Shown: positions 6,544 to 6,879 of the stretch, one piece after another
Layout: each line of letters starts with the position of its first letter
Position numbering within the stretch: the first letter of the stretch is position 1
NCBI GenBank assembly: GCA_041164425.1
Contig: JBEAPO010000068.1
Location: 1-6,879, forward strand
Direction: 5' to 3'
Origin: F1-20-MAGs119 sp041164425
Lineage (GTDB): Bacteria; Actinomycetota; Acidimicrobiia; Acidimicrobiales; Ilumatobacteraceae
DNA: 6,879 nucleotides
Program-made: the position numbers and the translations under genes
The notes under the pieces: generated by a model
The model's input: only the letters and a program-made list of their open reading frames with translations
What the model was told of the DNA's origin: nothing
Databases searched by the model: none

Positions 6544-6879
6544 GTGACCGAACTCGAAGTCATCCGCCGATCGTCGGCCCCGGTCACCACGAAAGACACG
6601 GCAATCGCCCTCGCGAACCTGGGTGTTCGCGAGGGCGATGTGCTTGTGGTGCACGCGTCGCTTTCCGAGCTCGGTTGGGTGGCGGGCGGCCCACAAGCCG
6701 TGCTCGACGGATTGTTCACGGCGGTGGGCGAAACCGGCACGATCACGATGCCCGCGCACAGCGGTGGGCTGTCTGAGCCGTCGAACTGGCAGAACCCGCC
6801 GGTTCCCGAATCGTGGTGGGAGACGATCCGCGAGGAGATGTCACCTTTCGACGTCAACCTCACGCCGCTTCGCGAAATG
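6544..6879 (+). CDS. AAC(3)/YokD-type N-acetyltransferase, 5' part only
   Basis: An open frame begins with GTG at 6544 and runs to the window end without a stop (112 codons; the family is usually about 260-280 aa). It reads VVHASLSELGWVAGGPQAVL (35-54), then GTITMPAHSGGLSEPSNWQN (65-84), then PPVPESWWETI (85-95) and FDVNLTPLREM (102-112). These match the N-terminal half of the aminoglycoside 3-N-acetyltransferase family, especially the YokD branch, which uses acetyl-CoA to acetylate an amine. Catalytic residues of the C-terminal half lie beyond the window. GTG 6544 is the only start after the in-frame SDR stop at 6514-6516, and no clear Shine-Dalgarno precedes it. The gene follows the SDR by 27 nt and may be in the same operon. 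True drug resistance cannot be inferred; many chromosomal members have unknown substrates. Confidence 0.88.
   Translation, partial: MTELEVIRRSSAPVTTKDTAIALANLGVREGDVLVVHASLSELGWVAGGPQAVLDGLFTAVGETGTITMPAHSGGLSEPSNWQNPPVPESWWETIREEMSPFDVNLTPLREM
6604..6639. repeat. perfect 15-bp inverted repeat inside the AAC(3)-like gene
   Basis: The left arm ATCGCCCTCGCGAAC (6604-6618) and the right arm GTTCGCGAGGGCGAT (6625-6639) are exact reverse complements around the 6-nt loop CTGGGT. The stem lies in codons 21-32 and encodes IALANLGVREGD, about 60 nt after the GTG. No T-run follows, so it is not a standard intrinsic terminator. It could form a strong mRNA hairpin, act as a protein site, or be a by-product of codon choice. 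Confidence 0.8.

Noticed and set aside
1..6879. Search by eye for CRISPR repeats, tRNA/rRNA, insertion sequences, toxin-antitoxin pairs and defence genes
   Set aside because: No regularly spaced repeats, cloverleaf-like sequences, transposase motifs or small paired genes were seen; nearly all of the window is explained by seven coding regions.

Overview
This is an ordinary-looking, densely coded chromosomal window from a high-GC bacterium (roughly three-fifths G+C by eye). A Gram-positive actinobacterium is the best fit. The pyruvate dehydrogenase E1 is the single-chain AceE type, and its wording is very close to the mycobacterial protein as I remember it. The small HhH-GPD-like protein also resembles a family I associate with Actinobacteria. 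A lineage such as Acidimicrobiia is possible, but that is only a guess from composition and gene style. I see no mobile element, tRNA, rRNA, CRISPR array or phage gene.

Layout: (1) Bases 2-793, plus strand: an alpha/beta-hydrolase-fold protein whose nucleophile-elbow serine position holds asparagine. (2) Bases 797-5106, minus strand: a three-gene set read right to left, aceE (pyruvate dehydrogenase E1), then a small HhH-GPD-like DNA repair protein, then galE (UDP-glucose 4-epimerase). Spacing is 15 nt between the first two, and the last two overlap in an ATGA. (3) Bases 5107-5174: a 68-nt divergent spacer that must hold, or partly hold, the start signals of both directions. (4) Bases 5175-6879, plus strand: an RNase HI with an N-terminal extension, an SDR dehydrogenase close to human HSD10 / type-2 3-hydroxyacyl-CoA dehydrogenase, and the first 112 codons of an AAC(3)/YokD-type N-acetyltransferase cut by the window edge.

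The genes do not form one pathway. AceE feeds acetyl-CoA to central metabolism, GalE supplies UDP-galactose for surface sugars, RNase HI removes RNA from RNA:DNA hybrids, the SDR probably oxidises a hydroxyacyl-CoA or similar alcohol, and the AAC(3)-like protein acetylates an amine. Co-transcription here looks like compact housekeeping packing rather than a dedicated system.

I found no convincing undescribed system. The points most worth a second look are a perfect 15-bp inverted repeat inside the start of the AAC(3)-like gene, the serine-to-asparagine change in the hydrolase, and the absence of the usual catalytic Lys/Asp in the HhH-GPD-like protein.
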